A stretch of DNA of 64,000 nucleotides from an uncultured Pelagibacteraceae bacterium. Its GTDB lineage: Bacteria; Pseudomonadota; Alphaproteobacteria; Pelagibacterales; Pelagibacteraceae. Where the stretch lies: contig CACBXW010000002.1 of assembly GCA_902543295.1 (NCBI GenBank), positions 181,501 through 245,500 of the forward strand, in the 5' to 3' direction. Made by a program: the position numbers and the translations under genes. The notes below the pieces were generated by a model. That model searched no databases and had not been told where the DNA came from. It was given only the letters and a program-made list of their open reading frames with translations. Position 1 is the stretch's first letter. Each line of letters opens with the position of its first letter. Positions 38,015-47,347 of this stretch are shown one piece after another.

Positions 38015-38667
38015 TGAATGAAGTTCAGAGAGCCAAACTAGTATTAAAAATACTCAACAAAACTTATCCAACAACACCTATACCATTAAAACATAGAAAT
38101 ATATTTACACTTTTAATATCTGTATTACTTTCAGCTCAATGTACAGATGTAAATGTAAATAATGTTACTAAAAATATTTATCCAAAATATAATAGACCTG
38201 AGCATTTTGTTAAACTTGGAAGAAAGAAAATTGAAAAATTAATAAAGAGTATAGGTATTTTTAGAATTAAAGCTAAAAGTGTTTACAATCTCTCAAAAAC
38301 TTTAGTTGAAAAATATAACAGCAAAGTTCCAAAGACTTTTGAGGAGTTAGAAGAATTGCCTGGAGTAGGACATAAAACAGCAAGTGTAGTTATGTCTCAA
38401 GGCTTTGGTTACCCTGCATTTCCGATTGATACACATATACACAGACTTGCTCAAAGATGGGGCTTAACTAAAGGAAAAAATGTTGTTCAAACAGAGAAAG
38501 ATTTAAAGCGTTTATTTCCTAAAAAATATTGGAACAAACTGCATCTTCAAATAATTTATTATGGAAGAGAATATTGTAAAGCAAGAGAATGCTATGGTAT
38601 TGCTTGTAAAATTTGTACATCTTGTTATCCTAATAGAAAAAAACCAATTAAAACAAAAAAAGCTTAA
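38014..38667 (+). CDS. nth: Endonuclease III (DNA glycosylase/AP lyase)
   Basis: Nth removes oxidised pyrimidines and cuts at the abasic site. The helix-hairpin-helix LPGVGHKTASVV contains the catalytic Lys, and the catalytic Asp is in FPIDTHIHRLAQRWG. The C-terminal Fe-S ligands are unusual: in CKARECYGIACKICTSC the cysteines are spaced x4-x4-x2-x2 instead of the standard C-x6-C-x2-C-x5-C, with five Cys available. A cluster is still plausible with a different choice of ligands. 217 residues. It lies between dapB and the PfkB kinase. Confidence 0.92.
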   Translation: MNEVQRAKLVLKILNKTYPTTPIPLKHRNIFTLLISVLLSAQCTDVNVNNVTKNIYPKYNRPEHFVKLGRKKIEKLIKSIGIFRIKAKSVYNLSKTLVEKYNSKVPKTFEELEELPGVGHKTASVVMSQGFGYPAFPIDTHIHRLAQRWGLTKGKNVVQTEKDLKRLFPKKYWNKLHLQIIYYGREYCKARECYGIACKICTSCYPNRKKPIKTKKA

Positions 38668-38668
38668 C

Positions 38669-39598
38669 ATGAAAATTCTAGGTATTGGAAATGCAATTGT
38701 GGATGTAATTTGTAAAGTTGATGAAAAATTCATTAAGCAAAATAATCTTACAAAAGGAACTATGAAGCTAATTATTGATGATAAAGAATTTCAATCATTA
38801 TTATCAAGTCTTAAAATTGAAAAAACTGTATCAGGTGGGTCAGTTGCAAATTCAATTGTTGGATTATCACAATTAGGAAACGAAGTAGGTTTTATTGGCA
38901 AAGTGTGTGATGACAATCTAGGAAATAAATATGAAGAGGGACTAAATTCTGAAAATGTTGAATATTTTTATAAAAAAAAGAAAGAAGACTTGCCAACCGG
39001 AACTTGTTTAATTTTAGTCACGCCAGACTCTGAAAGAACAATGTGTACTTACCTGGGTATCGCAGGAAAAATTAATGAGAATGATGTAAATGGTGATGTT
39101 ATTAAGCGATCAGAAATGATTTTTTTAGAAGGCTATTTGTGGGATGAAGGTGAGCCTAAAAAAGCATTTGAAAAAGCCATTAATTGTGCTCATAAGGTTG
39201 CTATGTCACTTTCAGATCAATTTTGTGTAGATAGGCATAAGTCACATTTTCTAGATTTAGTAAAAAACAAGTTAGATATAACATTTGCTAATGAGCAAGA
39301 AATGATGTCATTGATTGATGCGAAAGATTTTGATGACGTGGTTGATTTTGGAAAAAGCTTAAAAAAATTATTAGTCATAACAAGAGGAAATAAAGGAGCT
39401 GTATCAATAAATGGTGATGAGGTTATTCAGAATGGAATTGAAAAAAATTTAGATGTTAAAGATCTTACTGGTGCTGGAGATTTATTTGCTGCAGGCTTTT
39501 TACACGGAAGCTTAAATAATTTAAGTATGCTCGAAAGTCTGAATAAAGGTAAAGAAATGTCCTCAAAAGTAATTCAACAAATAGGGGCAAGATTGTAA
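38669..39598 (+). CDS. PfkB-family carbohydrate/adenosine kinase
   Basis: The ORF track begins inside nth; ATG 38669, two bases after the nth stop, gives a 309-residue protein starting MKILGIGNAIVDVICKVDE, the usual PfkB start. GGSVANSIVGLSQLG binds the sugar moiety and DLTGAGDLFAAGFLHG (about 265-280) carries the catalytic Asp and anion hole. Alphaproteobacterial homologues are annotated as adenosine kinase; ribokinase-like or other nucleoside/sugar specificity cannot be excluded. Confidence 0.9.
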   Translation: MKILGIGNAIVDVICKVDEKFIKQNNLTKGTMKLIIDDKEFQSLLSSLKIEKTVSGGSVANSIVGLSQLGNEVGFIGKVCDDNLGNKYEEGLNSENVEYFYKKKKEDLPTGTCLILVTPDSERTMCTYLGIAGKINENDVNGDVIKRSEMIFLEGYLWDEGEPKKAFEKAINCAHKVAMSLSDQFCVDRHKSHFLDLVKNKLDITFANEQEMMSLIDAKDFDDVVDFGKSLKKLLVITRGNKGAVSINGDEVIQNGIEKNLDVKDLTGAGDLFAAGFLHGSLNNLSMLESLNKGKEMSSKVIQQIGARL

Positions 39599-39600
39599 TT

Positions 39601-40212
39601 ATGGCCCTAGATGAAAAAAAAATTCTTAAATTTTTTCCTCAACCTATCTTTTATTATAAATTAGAAAACTCAAAAAAACACAATGAGAACTTATCTAAAT
39701 ATATATACAAATTATACGACGAAGATAATGAAGGATTAGCAAGATCAAATCAAGGAGGATGGCATTCAAAACCTTTTGATTTAAAAAAAAGAAATGAAGC
39801 ACCCTTTTTATTTTTTTTAGATATACAAAAATATGTTGCAGATGTATTTAAAGAATATGGTTGGTTTTATGCACCAGATAAAGTTAAATTAACAGAAATG
39901 TGGGCAATTATTAATAAAAAAAATAATTTTAATTTAGAACACACACATCCAAATAATTACTTAAGTGCTGCCTACTATGTTAAGGCACCTGAAAATTGTG
40001 GTTCATTTAAAGTTTCAAATCCAAATCAAATAGCTAAAGAGAGAATAGCTTTAAGTGATAAAAGAACTGAATTTAATCAAAATATTGCACAAATAAAACC
40101 TGTTGAAGGAGACTTGTTACTCTTTCCAGCATATCTTCCTCATTCAGTTGGAATGAATTTATCAGAAAAAGATAGAATAGTCATAAGTTTTAATATTGAT
40201 ATTTTAAAATAA
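39601..40212 (+). CDS. Putative 2OG-Fe(II) oxygenase, TIGR02466 family
   Basis: A 203-residue protein with the cupin-type iron site of the TIGR02466 family: LEHTHPNNYLSAAYYVKAP with the metal His (and a possible second ligand), GDLLLFPAYLPHSVGMN with the distal His, and the Arg in DRIVISFNI that would bind 2-oxoglutarate. Homologues occur widely in marine bacteria and their phages, with unknown substrates. It begins three bases after the PfkB kinase and so belongs to the same transcript. It is not closely similar to the 2OG protein near katG. Confidence 0.78.
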   Translation: MALDEKKILKFFPQPIFYYKLENSKKHNENLSKYIYKLYDEDNEGLARSNQGGWHSKPFDLKKRNEAPFLFFLDIQKYVADVFKEYGWFYAPDKVKLTEMWAIINKKNNFNLEHTHPNNYLSAAYYVKAPENCGSFKVSNPNQIAKERIALSDKRTEFNQNIAQIKPVEGDLLLFPAYLPHSVGMNLSEKDRIVISFNIDILK

Positions 40213-40323
40213 TCAATTTTTTCTTCTTTTAAAACTACCCTTTCCTTTTTTTGGTTTAAAAATCTTTGGTTTATATTTTTTTGAAAATAAATCTTTGGCA
40301 ATTAAATTTTTTTTCTTAACCAT
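40213..40323 (-). CDS. arfA: ArfA-like alternative ribosome-rescue factor, 36 aa (not in ORF track)
   Basis: The minus strand from ATG 40323 encodes a 36-residue, very basic protein ending in KPKIFKPKKGKGSFKRRKN. The stretch KPKKGKGSFKRR matches the ArfA core (KNKKGKGSYMRK in E. coli), the part that lies in the empty mRNA channel of a stalled ribosome, and the preceding AKDLFSKKYKPKIF corresponds to the DPLFRQRVEK-like segment involved in RF2 recruitment. E. coli ArfA is 72 aa with a dispensable hydrophobic tail; that tail is absent here. The gene starts seven bases after the winged-helix regulator gene ends, so they are probably cotranscribed. Identity rests on a short motif. Confidence 0.7.
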   Translation of the reverse strand: MVKKKNLIAKDLFSKKYKPKIFKPKKGKGSFKRRKN

Positions 40324-40330
40324 AAAAATA

Positions 40331-40891
40331 TTAATTTGCTTTGATCTTATAACCGTTTTTATCACTGATTATAAAATTCTTTTCTTTAAACACATTTTCA
40401 ATTTTTTTTCTCAACCTGTAAACATGAGTCTCAACAGTATGGGTTTCCGTTTGAGCCTTGTAACCCCAAACTTTAGTTTGCAAGTCATGGACTGAAACAG
40501 ATTTTTTTGAATTAAACAAAAAATTTATAATAGTTGTTTCCTTTTCAGTTAAATTTAGAGTTTTGTTATTTCTGTTTAACTTTCTTGAATTAAAATTAAT
40601 ATTATATTTTCCTATTTTAATGTCTTTTTGAAATTCTATTTTTTTTTTTAAAAACGAGAGATTAATTATATCTATTAATTTCCCTATTTGAACAGGCATT
40701 TCCTCTATTTTTATTTGATTACTTATTTTTAATTGATCGAGTGATATTACTAAATCTTGATTGTTAAGATTATGCATAATCAGGTCTTTATTGTCTATTT
40801 TTTTTATGCTGAAGTTAAGTATAAATTTAACTTCTTTTAAAATATCATATAAAGCTGGAAAATTATGAATTATTAAATATTGTTTCTCCAT
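40331..40891 (-). CDS. Winged-helix (OmpR/PhoB-type) regulator with degenerate receiver
   Basis: Starting at ATG 40891 (the ORF track start at 40954 lies inside the divergent gene), the protein has 186 residues. The C-terminal half is a clear trans_reg_C domain: LNLTEKETTIINFLFNSKK, VHDLQTKVWGY and the recognition helix THTVETHVYRLRKKIE. The N-terminal 80 residues look receiver-like in size but lack the usual acidic pair after the first strand and a convincing phospho-accepting site, so it is probably not controlled by phosphorylation. No histidine kinase is nearby. Target genes are unknown; arfA-like and transpeptidase genes flank it. Confidence 0.75.
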   Translation of the reverse strand: MEKQYLIIHNFPALYDILKEVKFILNFSIKKIDNKDLIMHNLNNQDLVISLDQLKISNQIKIEEMPVQIGKLIDIINLSFLKKKIEFQKDIKIGKYNINFNSRKLNRNNKTLNLTEKETTIINFLFNSKKSVSVHDLQTKVWGYKAQTETHTVETHVYRLRKKIENVFKEKNFIISDKNGYKIKAN

Positions 40892-40904
40892 AAATTTAAA
40901 AGAT

Positions 40905-41399
40905 ATGACAATTGTTTTAAAAAATAAACAAACACTTTTATTTGATGATTTCATATTTAAATGTTCGGTAGGTAAAAAGGGCTTTTCTGCTGATAAAATT
41001 GAAGGTGATCAAAAAACTCCATCAGGAACTTACTCTCTGGGAAACTTATACTTTAGAAAAGATAGAGTAAAAAAACCTAAAACTTTATTAAAATGTATTG
41101 AAATTAAAAAAGAGATGGGATGGTGCAATGACATAAAAAGTTTAAGGTATTACAATAAGCTTATCAAATTAAAAAGAAATCTTAGATCGGAGAAAATATT
41201 TAGGCATGACTTTAAATATGACCTCTTCATACCAATCAAATATAATTGGAAAAAAACAACTCTGGGTAAAGGTAGTGCAATTTTTATCCATTTAACAAAA
41301 GATTACAAACCAACAGCAGGATGTATATCATTAACTAAAAAAGATTTTTTAATATTATTAAGTTTAATCAATAAAAATACAAAAATTAAAATACCTTAA
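40905..41399 (+). CDS. YkuD-domain L,D-transpeptidase-like protein
   Basis: A 164-residue protein with the YkuD catalytic pattern: GDQKTPSGTYSLGNLYF, IFIHLTKDYKPTAGCISLTKKD with the catalytic Cys in AGCISL and the upstream His. Such enzymes cross-link peptidoglycan or attach proteins to it. No signal peptide is visible, which is odd for an enzyme that should act in the periplasm, but is common in this short alphaproteobacterial group. It starts 13 bases from the divergent regulator and overlaps the convergent yggS end by four bases. Confidence 0.83.
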   Translation: MTIVLKNKQTLLFDDFIFKCSVGKKGFSADKIEGDQKTPSGTYSLGNLYFRKDRVKKPKTLLKCIEIKKEMGWCNDIKSLRYYNKLIKLKRNLRSEKIFRHDFKYDLFIPIKYNWKKTTLGKGSAIFIHLTKDYKPTAGCISLTKKDFLILLSLINKNTKIKIP

Positions 41400-42055
41400 T
41401 CTCTTTTACCAAAAATATTAGATCCGATTCTAATATAAGATGCCTCATATTCTGTTGCCTCTAAATAGTCAGATGACATTCCCATGCTTAGATCTTTAAT
41501 ATTAAGTTTTCTTTTTAGGTTTTTCATTTTTTCAAAATATAACCTTGCATCTTGATTGATGGGAGGTATGCACATTATACCAATAATATTTAGTTTTAAA
41601 TCAATACAGTAATTATAAAAGTCTGGTATACTTCTTTCACTTATACCAGATTTCTGTTCTTCATTTCCAATATTTACCTGTATGAATAATTTTAAATTTT
41701 TATTTTTCTCTACTTGTAAAGAAGATATTTTTTTGGCTAATTTTTCGTTATCTAAAGAATGAATATAATCAAATATTTCTAACGCAAACTTTACTTTATT
41801 AGTTTGTAACTTACCAACTAAGTGAAGTTTTATTTTTTGGTTTTGCTTTTTGATTTCAAACCATTTATCCATTGCCTCCTGAACTTTATTTTCTCCAAAA
41901 TGGATATGACCATATTCAATAAGAGGATTTATATGATTTAATTTAAATGTTTTTGAGACTGCTATAATTTGAGGAATTTGGTCTAAATTTTTATCCTTAA
42001 CTTTTTGCTTAACTTTTGATTTTATATTGAGTAAATTTTTTATTGTTACATGCAT
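41396..42055 (-). CDS. yggS: Pyridoxal phosphate homeostasis protein (YggS/PROSC)
   Basis: A 219-residue single-domain protein of the alanine-racemase N-terminal fold that binds pyridoxal phosphate without a known catalytic activity and buffers vitamin B6. Signatures: IIAVSKTFK with the PLP Lys, HFGENKVQEA, HLVGKLQTNK, and the C-terminal LSMGMSSDYLEATEYEASYIRIGSNIFG. Its start codon abuts that of the divergent thiE-like gene within the palindrome ATGCAT. Confidence 0.95.
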   Translation of the reverse strand: MHVTIKNLLNIKSKVKQKVKDKNLDQIPQIIAVSKTFKLNHINPLIEYGHIHFGENKVQEAMDKWFEIKKQNQKIKLHLVGKLQTNKVKFALEIFDYIHSLDNEKLAKKISSLQVEKNKNLKLFIQVNIGNEEQKSGISERSIPDFYNYCIDLKLNIIGIMCIPPINQDARLYFEKMKNLKRKLNIKDLSMGMSSDYLEATEYEASYIRIGSNIFGKRD

Positions 42056-42574
42056 AAATTATTTAAAAAATACTATTTTATAAATCGATTAAAAAAAAAT
42101 AATATTGATAAATTAGATAATAATACAGAAGTTATTTTCAGGAATTATCATTTAAAAAACCCTATAATAGAAATAATAAAAGTAAGAGATTACTGTAAAA
42201 AAAAAGGTATAAAAATCTATTTAGCCAATGATATAAAACTTGCACTAAAGTTAAAGCTAGATGGTGCATACTTGCCTTCATTTTATAAGAATTTTAGACA
42301 TCTAGCTTATACTCTAAGAAAAAAATTTTTGTTAATCGGGTCAGCCCATAACTTAAGAGAAATTAGACTCAAAGAAACACAATGTGTGGAATATATATTT
42401 ATTTCATCTTTATTTAAGAGGAACAAAAATTATTTAGGAGCGTATAAATTTATCAGTCTAAAAAAGCTTACAAGAAAAAGGATCATTGCTCTTGGAGGAA
42501 TTTCCGAAGAAAACTTTAAACAATTTAGACTTACGAAATGTATTGGTTTTAGTGGAATAAGTTATTTCGAGTAA
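42050..42574 (+). CDS. Thiamine-phosphate-synthase/TenI-like protein
   Basis: A 174-residue TIM-barrel-like protein resembling ThiE/TenI: IKIYLANDIKLALKLKLDGAYLPS, LLIGSAHNLREI (the G-x-S-x-H motif) and IALGGISEENF near the C-terminus. ThiE joins the thiazole and pyrimidine halves of thiamine. It is shorter than typical ThiE (about 210) and several pyrophosphate-binding residues are hard to find, so it may be a TenI-like relative with another role. The start codon touches the yggS start; a bidirectional terminator follows. Confidence 0.65.
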   Translation: MHKLFKKYYFINRLKKNNIDKLDNNTEVIFRNYHLKNPIIEIIKVRDYCKKKGIKIYLANDIKLALKLKLDGAYLPSFYKNFRHLAYTLRKKFLLIGSAHNLREIRLKETQCVEYIFISSLFKRNKNYLGAYKFISLKKLTRKRIIALGGISEENFKQFRLTKCIGFSGISYFE

Positions 42575-42575
42575 A

Positions 42576-42603
42576 AAAAAGGCCCTATTTCTAGGGCCTT
42601 TTT
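42576..42603. terminator. Bidirectional hairpin terminator between thiE-like gene and porin
   Basis: A perfect 12-base inverted repeat AAAAAGGCCCTA-TTTC-TAGGGCCTTTTT, with A and T tracts that give a U run on either strand. It sits between the convergent ends of the thiE-like gene (+) and the porin gene (-) and can end both transcripts. Confidence 0.92.
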
Positions 42604-42625
42604 GTAAATTTAGATTTTACTTAAC

Positions 42626-43567
42626 TTAGAAGTTAAATCCAACGCTTAACTCGTAATGCTCTCTATCATTTGTTGTAGAGTGATTTACACTGTCAACATT
42701 ATGAAGTGAACCGCTTATGCTTAAAGATCCCATTGTGTATGAGAAAGATACAGCAGACGAATCCTGGTCTGGAGTAGTCGTGCTTGTCTCAATTGTATGA
42801 GCTCCGTAAGATACAGCTAAGTCATCATTAACTTGGTATGATACACCAACACCTGTTGACTCGTAATCAACACCTGACTCGTTATCTTTTTCAGAGAACT
42901 GTATACCAGCTGTAATTCCACCGATTGCATACTTAGCATACATAGTGTCATTTGTGCTTTTTGTGTTTGTAGTCTTCTCTACATCACCCTGTGCATAACC
43001 AATAGTTAAACCTTCCATACCAGTATATTCAATACCGTACTCAGTGTTTGATACATCAGTTACCGCATCTGCTGCGTTTACGTAAGTAATGTTAGCAGTT
43101 AAACCTGAATCGTGGCTGTATGTGTATGAGAACATATTGTCTCCTCCACCACCACCGATTAAAGTAGTCTCTGCTCCTGTTACAACATCCCATGGCTCTT
43201 GGTAAGCTGTTGGCATTACGTCATCTTTTGCACCAACTGCTGAACTTCCACCGTGACCAAAGAACGCTAATGTTCCTGCATCACCTAAATCAAATGTGAT
43301 TGAGTGAGTGTCATAAACGTTACCACCACCTACGTCATCGTTATCGATTTCGAAAGATAGTGTTACACCAATGTCATTTACATCACCTGATGCAGACATA
43401 GTGATTGAGTCGCCCATAGTCCAACCTTGACCAGTAGTTTCTTTTTCGTCACCACCTGAATATGTCAAAGAAGCTGAACCTGTAGCTGTTAACTCAGCTG
43501 CTGATACTGAACCAGCAACTAGGGAACCAGCAAGTGCTGTTAACCCTATTTTTTTAAAGTTGTCCAT
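42626..43567 (-). CDS. Outer-membrane porin
   Basis: A 313-residue protein with a clear signal peptide (cleavage near SVSAA-EL) and a body of alternating beta strands rich in Gly, Ser, Thr and Asp, ending in SVGFNF, the C-terminal Phe signature of BAM-inserted barrels. It fits the Gram-negative porin family with 16 strands. Its base and codon use is visibly less AT-rich than that of its neighbours, and it has a strong AAGGAG ribosome site and a 219-base upstream region, as expected for a very abundant protein. It forms its own transcription unit closed by the hairpin terminator. Confidence 0.88.
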   Translation of the reverse strand: MDNFKKIGLTALAGSLVAGSVSAAELTATGSASLTYSGGDEKETTGQGWTMGDSITMSASGDVNDIGVTLSFEIDNDDVGGGNVYDTHSITFDLGDAGTLAFFGHGGSSAVGAKDDVMPTAYQEPWDVVTGAETTLIGGGGGDNMFSYTYSHDSGLTANITYVNAADAVTDVSNTEYGIEYTGMEGLTIGYAQGDVEKTTNTKSTNDTMYAKYAIGGITAGIQFSEKDNESGVDYESTGVGVSYQVNDDLAVSYGAHTIETSTTTPDQDSSAVSFSYTMGSLSISGSLHNVDSVNHSTTNDREHYELSVGFNF

Positions 43568-43786
43568 ATTAAGTACTCCTTATTAATTGTTTAATATTAA
43601 ACACAAATCTTTTATCAAAAAGTCCCTAAAACACTTATCTTTTAAAGAAAATTCTCTAATTTTATCTAAATATGTTGCAAATATACATCACAAAAATACA
43701 ATTAAATTAAGGTTTATTTGAAGAAATAAATATAAATATTAAAATTATTGTAAATAATCTAAAAAATTGTGAATTAAATAAAAAAT

Positions 43787-44347
43787 ATGAAATTCCGAAT
43801 CATTTACTTTTTAATAGTTTCTTTATTAATAAGCGGCTGTAACGGTAAAATACCAGGCGCAGATGCGAGGAAAATACCACCTCAAGCTCAAGATAGAGTA
43901 AAAAAAAATATAGAAGAAGGTAGAGGTTTTACGCTTATGAGCTCAACAAATAAAAATATTGGGGAATTTGATTTTGCAAGTTCTAATGAACTTTGGAGAG
44001 CTTCTTTAGATACATTAGAATTTATGCCTTTAGCACTTGCAAATTATAGTGGAGGTATAATAGTTACCGATTGGTATAGTGATGGTTCATCGACCGATGA
44101 GTCTGTTAAAATTTCTGTTAGATTCTTAAGTAACGAAGTAAGATCTGATGCATTAGCAATAAAAGTTTTTTATAAAAACTGTTCGATGCAAAACAGTTGT
44201 CAAGTAACGGACAGATCGAGTGAACTAGCGTCAGAATTATCAAAAAAAATATTAAATCTAGCAGCAATTTATGAAAAAGATACTCAAGCTAAGAAAAAAA
44301 GAAAATACATAAATGAAGCTTTAAGAACAGACGAAAACGACCAATAA
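43787..44347 (+). CDS. DUF3576 lipoprotein
   Basis: A lipoprotein signal with lipobox ISGC (Cys 18) starts this 186-residue protein. The central region [49 protein letters not shown] matches DUF3576, an alphaproteobacterial family found next to leuS and lptE. The association with lptE suggests a role at the outer membrane; the function is not established. It precedes leuS by eleven bases. Confidence 0.87.
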   Translation: MKFRIIYFLIVSLLISGCNGKIPGADARKIPPQAQDRVKKNIEEGRGFTLMSSTNKNIGEFDFASSNELWRASLDTLEFMPLALANYSGGIIVTDWYSDGSSTDESVKISVRFLSNEVRSDALAIKVFYKNCSMQNSCQVTDRSSELASELSKKILNLAAIYEKDTQAKKKRKYINEALRTDENDQ

Positions 44348-44358
44348 AATCTTTTATT

Positions 44359-46902
44359 GTGGAAAGATATAATTTCAAAAAAATTGAGGAAAAATGGCAA
44401 AAATTTTGGTCAGATAATGAATCTTATCTAACAAAACTCGATAAAAATAAAAAAAAATTTTATTGCCTAGAAATGTTTCCATATCCATCAGGAAGAATTC
44501 ATATGGGTCATGTGCGTAACTATACAATTGGTGATGTATTATCAAGATATAAGTCTTTAAAAGGCTATAATGTTTTACATCCAATGGGATGGGATGCTTT
44601 TGGAATGCCCGCTGAAAATGCGGCTAGGGATAATAAGTTAGATCCAAAAGAATGGACTAACAAAAATATAAATGCAATGAAAAACCAACTTAAGAAACTT
44701 GGTCTTTCGATAGATTGGAGTAGGGAAATTTCTACTTGTTCAGAAGAATATTATAAACATCAACAAATTTTTTTCTTAGAGCTATTAGAAAAACAACTTG
44801 TTTATAGAAAAGAAAACTACGTTAATTGGGATCCTATAGATGAAACCGTACTAGCAAACGAACAAGTAATTGATGGAAGAGGATGGCGATCTGGTGCGAT
44901 AGTTGAAAGAAAGAAACTAAGTCAATGGTTTTTCAATATATCAAAATTTTCAGAGGAGTTGCTTGAAGGTTTGAATGAATTAGATAATTGGCCCAATAAG
45001 GTTAAGATAATGCAAAAAAATTGGATTGGTAAATCCTTTGGATGCGAGATCGTATTTGATATAAAAGGAGATCTACCTATAAAAAAAATAAAATGTTTTA
45101 CAACTAGGCCAGATACATTATTCGGATTTTCTTTTTTAGCACTTTCTGTAGATCACGAATTATCGAATTTTTATAGATCAGACAAAGAATTTTTAAAATT
45201 TAAAGAAGAATGTTCAAAAACAGGTACGACAGAAGAAGCAATTGCTGTCGGTGAAAAAATTGGATTTAAGACTGACCTTTTTGCAATTAATCCACTAAAC
45301 CCAGAACAAAAAGTTCCTGTATATTTTGCAAATTTTGTTTTAATGGATTATGGCTTTGGTGCAGTGTTTGGTTGTCCTGCACATGATCAGAGAGATTTTG
45401 ACTTTGCAAAAAAATATAACTTGGAAATAAAAACCGTTGTCAAACCTAAAGACAAAGACTTAGATTTTGAGGTTGTTGACGAGGCTTATTCTGGACCTGG
45501 TACATTGATTAACTCTGAGTTTTTGAATGGACTTGAGGCGCCAAAACAATCAGTATTTGAGACAATTAAAATTTTAGAAAAAAGAGAACTGGGGAGAAAA
45601 AAGATAAATTATAGACTTAAGGATTGGGGCGTGTCTCGACAAAGATACTGGGGCTGCCCAATTCCAGTAGCATATGATGAAGATGGAAATGTGCACCCAA
45701 TACCAAGAGATATGTTGCCAGTAAAATTACCAGAAAATATAGATCTTGAAATAAAAGGAAATCCACTAGATAGCCAAAATGAGTGGAAGAAAATAAATAT
45801 AGGTGGAAAAAAAATGACTAGAGAAACAGACACACTAGATACTTTTGTTTGCTCTTCTTGGTATTACTTAAGATTTTGTTCTCCAAATGAAAGAGGTTAT
45901 GGTTTCAAGAAAGAGGACATAGATTATTGGATGCCTGTTGATCAATATATCGGTGGTGTCGAACATGCAATTCTGCACTTACTTTACTCTAGGTTTTTTA
46001 TGAGAGCGATAGATTATAAAAATGAGAATTTTAATATTAAAGAACCATTTCAGAATTTATTTACACAAGGAATGGTCTGTCATGAAACTTACAAAGATGA
46101 AAAAGAAAATTGGTTGAGCCCTAATGAGGTTGAAAAAATAAATAACAGGTTTGTTATTAAAGGTTCCAAAGATAAATTTGTCAAAGTTGGCCCATCAGAA
46201 TCAATGTCAAAATCAAAGAAAAATGTGATTGATCCAGAATATATTATAGAAAATTATGGAGCTGATTCAGTAAGGCTTTTTATATTATCAGACTCTCCTC
46301 CAGAAAAGGATATCCAGTGGTCGGACCAAGGGATGGCATCTTCTTACAAGTTTATTCAAAAACTTTGGGTATTACACAACGAAATTAAAAAGAAAATATT
46401 AACAGAAAAAAAAATTAAAAAAGATATTATTTTAGAGAAATTTACTAATCAAATAATTTCAAAGATTACAAATAATCTAGAAAAATTTAATTATAATGTG
46501 ATTATTGCAAATATGTATGAAACCTATAATCATTTAAAAAATTACATAAAAGACTATAGGGATTTAGAAAACTTGGAAGAAAATTATAAAAAAATTCTAA
46601 TTTGTTTCTCCCCAGTTATTCCACATTTTACAAATGAGTGTTTAGAAAACCTTAATGTAAAAGAAAAAATAACTTGGCCTGAATATGATGAGACACTATT
46701 GGATGAAGAAAAAATTAAAATAATTATTCAGGTAGATGGTAAAAAAAGAGCTATATTAAGTGTGAAAAAGGGTGAAGAAAAAGATAAAATTTTAAAAATT
46801 GCCAAAAATGAAAATATTATAAAAAAATACCTAGATGTGAAAGGAGTAAAAAAAGTAATATTTGTTAAAGATAGGATTATGAATATTTTAACTAATGATT
46901 AA
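44359..46902 (+). CDS. leuS: Leucyl-tRNA synthetase
   Basis: A class I synthetase of 847 residues that charges tRNA-Leu. The HIGH motif is IHMGH (about 47-51), the CP1 editing domain (about 225-420) contains the TRPDTLFG motif, and the KMSKS loop is SMSKSKKN. The start is GTG. The order DUF3576-leuS-lptE-holA is typical of Alphaproteobacteria. The 3' end overlaps lptE by eight bases. Confidence 0.97.
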   Translation: MERYNFKKIEEKWQKFWSDNESYLTKLDKNKKKFYCLEMFPYPSGRIHMGHVRNYTIGDVLSRYKSLKGYNVLHPMGWDAFGMPAENAARDNKLDPKEWTNKNINAMKNQLKKLGLSIDWSREISTCSEEYYKHQQIFFLELLEKQLVYRKENYVNWDPIDETVLANEQVIDGRGWRSGAIVERKKLSQWFFNISKFSEELLEGLNELDNWPNKVKIMQKNWIGKSFGCEIVFDIKGDLPIKKIKCFTTRPDTLFGFSFLALSVDHELSNFYRSDKEFLKFKEECSKTGTTEEAIAVGEKIGFKTDLFAINPLNPEQKVPVYFANFVLMDYGFGAVFGCPAHDQRDFDFAKKYNLEIKTVVKPKDKDLDFEVVDEAYSGPGTLINSEFLNGLEAPKQSVFETIKILEKRELGRKKINYRLKDWGVSRQRYWGCPIPVAYDEDGNVHPIPRDMLPVKLPENIDLEIKGNPLDSQNEWKKINIGGKKMTRETDTLDTFVCSSWYYLRFCSPNERGYGFKKEDIDYWMPVDQYIGGVEHAILHLLYSRFFMRAIDYKNENFNIKEPFQNLFTQGMVCHETYKDEKENWLSPNEVEKINNRFVIKGSKDKFVKVGPSESMSKSKKNVIDPEYIIENYGADSVRLFILSDSPPEKDIQWSDQGMASSYKFIQKLWVLHNEIKKKILTEKKIKKDIILEKFTNQIISKITNNLEKFNYNVIIANMYETYNHLKNYIKDYRDLENLEENYKKILICFSPVIPHFTNECLENLNVKEKITWPEYDETLLDEEKIKIIIQVDGKKRAILSVKKGEEKDKILKIAKNENIIKKYLDVKGVKKVIFVKDRIMNILTND

Positions 46903-47347
46903 ATTTAAAAAAATATTGTTTTTGCTGTTCATTTTACAAGCTTGTTCTTACGAACCAATTCTTACAAAAAGAAACTATGATTTTAATTTTGGTGCAATTA
47001 ATACATCAGGAGACGCAACTATAAACAAAACCATAAAAGATAAACTCATTAGCAGAACTAGTGGAAATAACAAATTTGATCTGCTCCTTAAATCAAAAAA
47101 AAATAGAGAAATAGTAAGTTCAGATACTAAGGGAGACCCCAAAATATATAGCTTGATAATAATTGTAGAATATTTCGTTTCAAAAGATGGTGAGGACATT
47201 TATCAAAACAAAATAATAAAACAAACTACGTATAATAATCTAAGTGACAAATATGAATTATCTCAATACGAGGAAGGAATTATAAAAAATTTGTCTGACA
47301 TTTTATCAAATGAAATACTGTTCTCAGTTAAAACAATAAGTGAATGA
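46895..47347 (+). CDS. lptE: LPS-assembly lipoprotein LptE
   Basis: A short lipoprotein signal with lipobox LQAC (Cys 17), then 130 residues with the low-conservation LptE pattern ([17 protein letters not shown] and the alternating strands around [23 protein letters not shown]). LptE plugs the LptD barrel that inserts LPS in the outer membrane. Sequence similarity alone is weak; the position between leuS and holA is the main support. Confidence 0.83.
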   Translation: MIKFKKILFLLFILQACSYEPILTKRNYDFNFGAINTSGDATINKTIKDKLISRTSGNNKFDLLLKSKKNREIVSSDTKGDPKIYSLIIIVEYFVSKDGEDIYQNKIIKQTTYNNLSDKYELSQYEEGIIKNLSDILSNEILFSVKTISE

